A stretch of DNA of 6,335 bases from Candidatus Woesearchaeota archaeon (GTDB taxonomy: Archaea > Nanobdellota > Nanobdellia > Woesearchaeales > UBA10200), in assembly GCA_018302185.1 (NCBI GenBank), contig JAGVZX010000099.1:1-6335 (forward strand). The letters are read 5' to 3'. Below the pieces are notes generated by a model, which was not told the origin of the DNA, did no database searches, and was given only the letters and a program-made list of their open reading frames with translations. Numbering within the stretch: the first letter of the stretch is position 1; each line of letters opens with the position of its first letter. Made by a program: the position numbers and the translations under genes. Positions 3,013-6,335 of the stretch are shown here, piece after piece.

Positions 3013-5121
3013 TTGGATGAGATAGTCATCGAACTTGGAAAAATATATACAAGAGAGACTGCTCCGATACAGCCAAGCGCAAATCTTTCTGCAAGTACAT
3101 TTACAGGAAGGGAGGTATTGGAAGATGCAATCAGATATCTTGGGCATATGCAAGCAGCACAGTTGGTTGCAGAAGGAGAAGTAAATAGAACAACAATATT
3201 TCGCAGGCGTCAGGAACAAGGGATCAGGCCAATAACAGTTCTTAACAAAAGAAGAAAGTCATATCTTCTTTCTCCTAAAGATATCGATGTATTAAGACAA
3301 GAGGTAGGACCAACAAGCGGATTTGATGATTATGATAAGCTAATTGCATCTATAGATGGAGAAAGAACATACACTATCCAATCATTATCTGATGCATGCG
3401 CAGTATCTCGAAAAAGCATAGAAAGACTGGTTGCTGAAGGTATGCCAAAAGAAGATAGCCAAATTTCTGGCAAAGCTGCAGTTGACTGGCTCAATTGGAG
3501 AAAGAATGTATATTCTATTCCTGAATTAGCAAGATTAACTGGTTATGGTGTAATGCTGTTAACAGAGATACTTGGGAAATTTAAGGATGGTAGTTTTGAG
3601 TTTGTTAAGCTAGGCAAAAAGAAAATTACCTATCTTCATGTTCATGACTTGGAAAAATTCAATCAAGCTCTTTCAAGATATAGGCTAGGCAATAAATGGC
3701 AACAAAATAAATTTAAGGGTGATGTTATTTTTGAATGCCTGATGGAAGCAAGAGTTTCTTTGGCTGCCTCTGATTTTACTTTAGATGCATTAAATATAGG
3801 ATATGTCGGAATAAAAAGGCATATCAGCCACAGATTTAAGACATTCGAAGCAGCATTAGCAGCAACTGCTGCATACATAAGAAAGACCTATGCTGATGAC
3901 CCTCAAAAGCTTGGGCTGGCAGAGAGGTTTAATCTTAAGGATCTGCTGAATGAAAGAAGCCTGGAAGCAAGATATCATGGAGGAATTTATGTAAATCTTG
4001 ACAGCCACCTTTATCAGCCTGCCTTCCTGATAGCTACGAAAGTTAAATGCCCTGTTGAGGAAGCTTTGACTAAATTGAAAAGAGAGGTTGTCAAGGAGTA
4101 TAAAAGTTCACTTACATTAAAAGAGAGAGAAAGGCCTATTATAGCAGTAGTTGAAGCCAAGCAATACTATGATAAGACAGCTGAGCCAGAATTAGAGCAG
4201 ATTGTAATAAATGCAGCTAAAAATCATTTTGAGGTTAATCTGGAAAAAAGCCAGCCAGGGTATGGTTTAGCTGCAGGAATTAGAGAAGAAAAAGCTGAGA
4301 AGAAATCTGTTATGCCAGAAGAAGCAGAAGAACTTATCCAAGAAGCCCCTGCAAAAAAACCTATAGAGTATAAGCTATTAAGAGAATATCTTGCACAAGT
4401 AGCGCAATTGATTGCCGTCCGGAAAAAAATGGCAGAAAAAATGGTTGCTGATGTGCTTGTTGATGCAGTATCTCATATGTATGGATCAGATGCCCTGCAG
4501 CCTGGCCAAGAGCCTCTGATTGCCAAAAAGAAAAATAGCTTTTATTATGATCCTTCACGTGAGGCAGAGCTGGAAGAGCTTGTGATCGGGGCAGCTTACA
4601 TAGAATTCAGCATAAGGCTTGAGAGGCGTGATGGGCAATATCTTATCACAGCAAGAGCAGGAAGAAGAACAGCTTCTAGTGATATACAAATCAAGCCAAA
4701 GCCAGATGATGAGAAAATAACAATGACTGTAAAAGAAGATGAAAAAACTGGAATGACTGTAAAAGATGATGAAAGAATTACAGAATATATCTTGCTTGAA
4801 GATTATCTTATGCCGGTCGCACAGACAATTGCAAAGGATCTTCTTAAAACAACAAAAAGCGGCTACATCCCTAATTCTGAAATAGATGCAAAAGCTAAAA
4901 TAGTCTTGGATGAGTTAGTGCAGCAGACAGTACGTTCTGCTAGAGAGAAGCACCATGATATCCCTATCCCTAAAGATCTGATAACAGACATGGAAGGCAA
5001 GCCTGCATACCATAATACAAATGCCGGTTACGTAGTCACATTATTAACAAAGATAGTAAACCAAAAAGGATACACATTAAGTGTTTTTGGTGAAGGAAGG
5101 CTGAGTGTAGAACGGAAATAG
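3013..5121 (+). CDS. Multi-domain HTH-containing protein with duplicated C-terminal modules, 702 aa
   Basis: No named family was recognised. Residues 45-98 (AQLVAEGEVNRTTIFRRRQE, ending SYLLSPKDIDVLR), 118-165 (YTIQSLSDACAVSRKSIERL) and 166-222 (YSIPELARLTGYGVMLLTEI, ending YLHVHDLEKF) look like three successive MerR/excisionase-type helix-turn-helix units. Residues 236-290 resemble an HNH-endonuclease-associated helical repeat (HRFKTFEAALAAT), but no nuclease motif follows. The C-terminal half repeats a module of about 90 residues: 333-422 and 459-550 share YYD-x(5)-ELE-x-x-VI-x-AA and a closing A-x-AG; 594-702 is a diverged third copy (YILLEDYLMPVAQTIAKDLL against YKLLREYLAQVAQLIAVRKK). Charged linkers separate the modules. 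A sequence-specific DNA-binding or regulatory role is inferred. The TTG start at 3013 is uncertain: the frame is open from 2980, and ITLQEARLDE before it reads as coding. Soluble, with no membrane segments. Confidence 0.72.
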   Translation: MDEIVIELGKIYTRETAPIQPSANLSASTFTGREVLEDAIRYLGHMQAAQLVAEGEVNRTTIFRRRQEQGIRPITVLNKRRKSYLLSPKDIDVLRQEVGPTSGFDDYDKLIASIDGERTYTIQSLSDACAVSRKSIERLVAEGMPKEDSQISGKAAVDWLNWRKNVYSIPELARLTGYGVMLLTEILGKFKDGSFEFVKLGKKKITYLHVHDLEKFNQALSRYRLGNKWQQNKFKGDVIFECLMEARVSLAASDFTLDALNIGYVGIKRHISHRFKTFEAALAATAAYIRKTYADDPQKLGLAERFNLKDLLNERSLEARYHGGIYVNLDSHLYQPAFLIATKVKCPVEEALTKLKREVVKEYKSSLTLKERERPIIAVVEAKQYYDKTAEPELEQIVINAAKNHFEVNLEKSQPGYGLAAGIREEKAEKKSVMPEEAEELIQEAPAKKPIEYKLLREYLAQVAQLIAVRKKMAEKMVADVLVDAVSHMYGSDALQPGQEPLIAKKKNSFYYDPSREAELEELVIGAAYIEFSIRLERRDGQYLITARAGRRTASSDIQIKPKPDDEKITMTVKEDEKTGMTVKDDERITEYILLEDYLMPVAQTIAKDLLKTTKSGYIPNSEIDAKAKIVLDELVQQTVRSAREKHHDIPIPKDLITDMEGKPAYHNTNAGYVVTLLTKIVNQKGYTLSVFGEGRLSVERK
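4705..4780 (+). repeat. 30-nt tandem repeat within the large gene's linker
   Basis: Two full units (4721-4750 and 4751-4780) sharing AATGACTGTAAAAGA and a partial unit (from 4705) lie in frame. They encode the ten-residue pattern M-T-V-K-(E/D)-D-E-(K/R)-x-x at residues 565-590. This acidic, unstructured linker separates the second and third C-terminal modules and probably grew by slippage. Confidence 0.75.
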
Positions 5122-5172
5122 GTTATTGTTGTAAGGATAAGATATCAAGAAAAAGCATGGATTAGATATTTA

Positions 5173-6318
5173 TTATGCGATTTCCTTTAAAACACTAAAC
5201 AGAAAATCCTTCAATTCTTTTGGCCAGGTCTTTTTTATCTCGTCTTTGTATTTTTCAATGCCATCAAGAAAATCTTTTCTTATGCCTTCTCTCTTGCCTT
5301 CTATCATCCTGACAAGCTCTTCTTTTACAAACATTGGCACATGCTCAAGGTTCCATGCCTGGAATTTGAGGTTATCAATATATTCATCTTTCTCAGCAAA
5401 TTTCTTTTCTTCTGCTTTTTTCCACATATCATGATAGCTGAATGGTTCAGATGATGATAAGTTACCAGAATCTCTTTTCTGCAACAGGTCAATGTCCTCT
5501 TCACTCATCTTCTTTCCGGATTTGCCGTAATTAAGCGCTATTTTCGCAAGCACCATGTCATGCATCCTTTTTAAGAACTCCATGCGGTCTTCCATCTTTA
5601 ATATGTCAGTATATCCCATCAAGACAAGAGAAAAACCAAATGGGCTCGGAACTGTAGTAGTGATTTCCTCTACTTTTATCTTGCCTGCTTCAATGCCCTG
5701 CAAAACTAATTTTGCATTGTTGATGTCCATCAGGTCCTCCAAAACTTCTCTTCTTGCTTCCTTTAGTATTGCAAAGTTCTGGTCAATCTCCTTAACTGCG
5801 CTCATTAGGATCATAGAGCTAACCTGCTGTCTTCCGACACGCTGTGTTCTGCCTTTGTAGCTACGCAAAATCATAAGCGCGCGTGCTGCGCAATGGCGAA
5901 ATCTTCTCTTGAGAATTTCTGTCTTATCAATCGCATTGCTCAATATCTTTTCAAAATCATTTGCTTTGATGATCTTTAAAATCTTTAATATGTTAACTTT
6001 TGAATCACTTCTCACATAAAAACCATTGTCGCTTATGCCAAGCTCTACATCCTTGTGATCTACCCTTGAGATTGCAAATGCAACTGCTCTTGACAAGCAG
6101 TCATTGACTCTTCTGCCATAGAGAGAATGGAAAATGATGTATCTATTTGTGATTCCTGCTCTCTGTTCAATATAATTCTCGATTATTATCCTGCCGTTAT
6201 GAGGCACTGCACCATCTGTATAATCAAACTGCTCTTTAAAATATTCATAGATAGAATTAGCTGCGTTTTTGTCAACATAGAGATATTCATTGATGAAGCT
6301 AATGATCTCCTGAATATT
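5173..6318 (-). CDS. Lhr-type SF2 helicase, C-terminal part (5' end missing)
   Basis: Lhr (large helicase-related) proteins are Superfamily 2 DNA or RNA translocases of about 850-950 aa in archaea. Only about 381 C-terminal residues are visible; the RecA domains with Walker A and DExH motifs lie beyond the window. Diagnostic segments are YIIFHSLYGRRVNDCLSRAV and VELGISDNGFYV, followed by KRRFRHCAARALMILRSYKG and RVGRQQVSS, all typical of the Lhr-core/DEAD-associated region. The frame is open upstream of the GTG at 6207 (YEYFKEQFDYTDGA reads as helicase), so 6207 is not the true start. It closes at a TAA (6321-6319) lying inside the inverted copy of 6223-6247, which looks artefactual; reliable coding sequence ends near 6310. 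The gene is convergent with the large gene, with 51 nt between stops and no clear terminator. Confidence 0.88.
   Translation of the reverse strand, partial: NIQEIISFINEYLYVDKNAANSIYEYFKEQFDYTDGAVPHNGRIIIENYIEQRAGITNRYIIFHSLYGRRVNDCLSRAVAFAISRVDHKDVELGISDNGFYVRSDSKVNILKILKIIKANDFEKILSNAIDKTEILKRRFRHCAARALMILRSYKGRTQRVGRQQVSSMILMSAVKEIDQNFAILKEARREVLEDLMDINNAKLVLQGIEAGKIKVEEITTTVPSPFGFSLVLMGYTDILKMEDRMEFLKRMHDMVLAKIALNYGKSGKKMSEEDIDLLQKRDSGNLSSSEPFSYHDMWKKAEEKKFAEKDEYIDNLKFQAWNLEHVPMFVKEELVRMIEGKREGIRKDFLDGIEKYKDEIKKTWPKELKDFLFSVLKEIA
6223..6247 (+). repeat. Left arm of a 25-nt exact inverted repeat
   Basis: This arm lies inside the helicase gene and encodes, on the minus strand, part of YEYFKEQFDY, which fits the protein family. 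It is therefore likely the original sequence. Its exact reverse complement forms the last 25 nt of the window, with 63 nt between the arms. Confidence 0.9.
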
Positions 6319-6335
6319 TTAAAGAGCAGTTTGAT
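6311..6335 (-). repeat. Right arm of the inverted repeat, at the window edge
   Basis: This is the exact reverse complement of 6223-6247 and ends at the last base of the window. It introduces the in-frame TAA at 6321-6319 on the helicase strand. An exact fold-back copy at a sequence end inside a conserved gene is best explained by a chimeric read or an assembly-graph loop. Confidence 0.85.

Noticed and set aside
2974..3219. Minus-strand 81-codon ORF with many cysteines (possible zinc protein)
   Set aside because: It is antisense to the promoter and 5' end of the large gene. The cysteines come from complemented GCA-type codons and do not form ordered CxxC pairs.
3663..4558. Minus-strand ORFs of 71 and 65 codons (3663-3878 and 4361-4558)
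   Set aside because: They are antisense to the 702-aa gene, have no promoter, and their composition is what an opposite-strand reading of a helix-rich gene gives.
5246..5860. Plus-strand ORFs of 62 and 101 codons inside the helicase gene
   Set aside because: They are antisense to a gene with clear Lhr family motifs, and have Ser/Phe/Leu-rich composition typical of shadow frames.
6223..6335. Telomere-like hairpin end of a linear replicon, or a transcription terminator
   Set aside because: The arms lie inside a conserved helicase coding sequence and have a 63-nt loop with no T-tract in a suitable place. A contig-edge artefact is simpler.

Overview
The window most likely comes from an AT-rich archaeon, probably a DPANN lineage (Woesearchaeota or Pacearchaeota-like). 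Three observations support this. The partial gene at the right end is a recognisable archaeal Lhr-type helicase. Two genes have a TTTAAATA-like TATA box centred about 26 nt upstream of their ATG, the spacing of archaeal leaderless promoters. Several small proteins have the character of short DPANN hypotheticals. The lineage is inferred; there is no rRNA to confirm it.

Layout, left to right. A gene fragment (1-224, +) with TPR-like character enters from the left edge. An unrecognised 194-aa protein follows (314-898, +). From 899 to 2220 the DNA is mostly non-coding and rich in structure, interrupted by one small gene (1415-1744, +) whose predicted fold resembles the HPF/RaiA ribosome-hibernation family. 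This stretch holds a long bulged hairpin (995-1047), two copies of a hairpin with a conserved 18-nt loop and covarying stem (1207-1246 and 1322-1365), a branched foldable element of about 120 nt (1770-1889), and a shortened paralogue of it (about 1929-2000) with its own TATA box and T-rich terminator. Three promoter-like sites (2032, 2097, 2856) each carry a TGTCCAGTGGA box at the predicted transcription start; two of them are 39-nt near-identical copies.

Then come a small coiled-coil protein (2221-2469, +), a convergent single-domain O6-alkylguanine-DNA alkyltransferase (2477-2797, -), a 702-aa protein of unknown function with several helix-turn-helix-like segments and duplicated C-terminal domains (start about 2980-3013, end 5121, +), and the C-terminal part of an Lhr-type helicase (5173 to about 6318, -). 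The last 25 nt of the window are an exact inverted copy of 6223-6247. This breaks the helicase frame and looks like an assembly or amplification fold-back at a contig end.

There is no clear operon or defence system. The alkyltransferase and Lhr helicase both point to nucleic-acid maintenance, but they lie on separate transcription units. The most interesting material is the cluster of structured candidate RNAs and the shared promoter cassette. Their families are not recognised, and the evidence is internal: repeats, compensatory base changes and promoter spacing.
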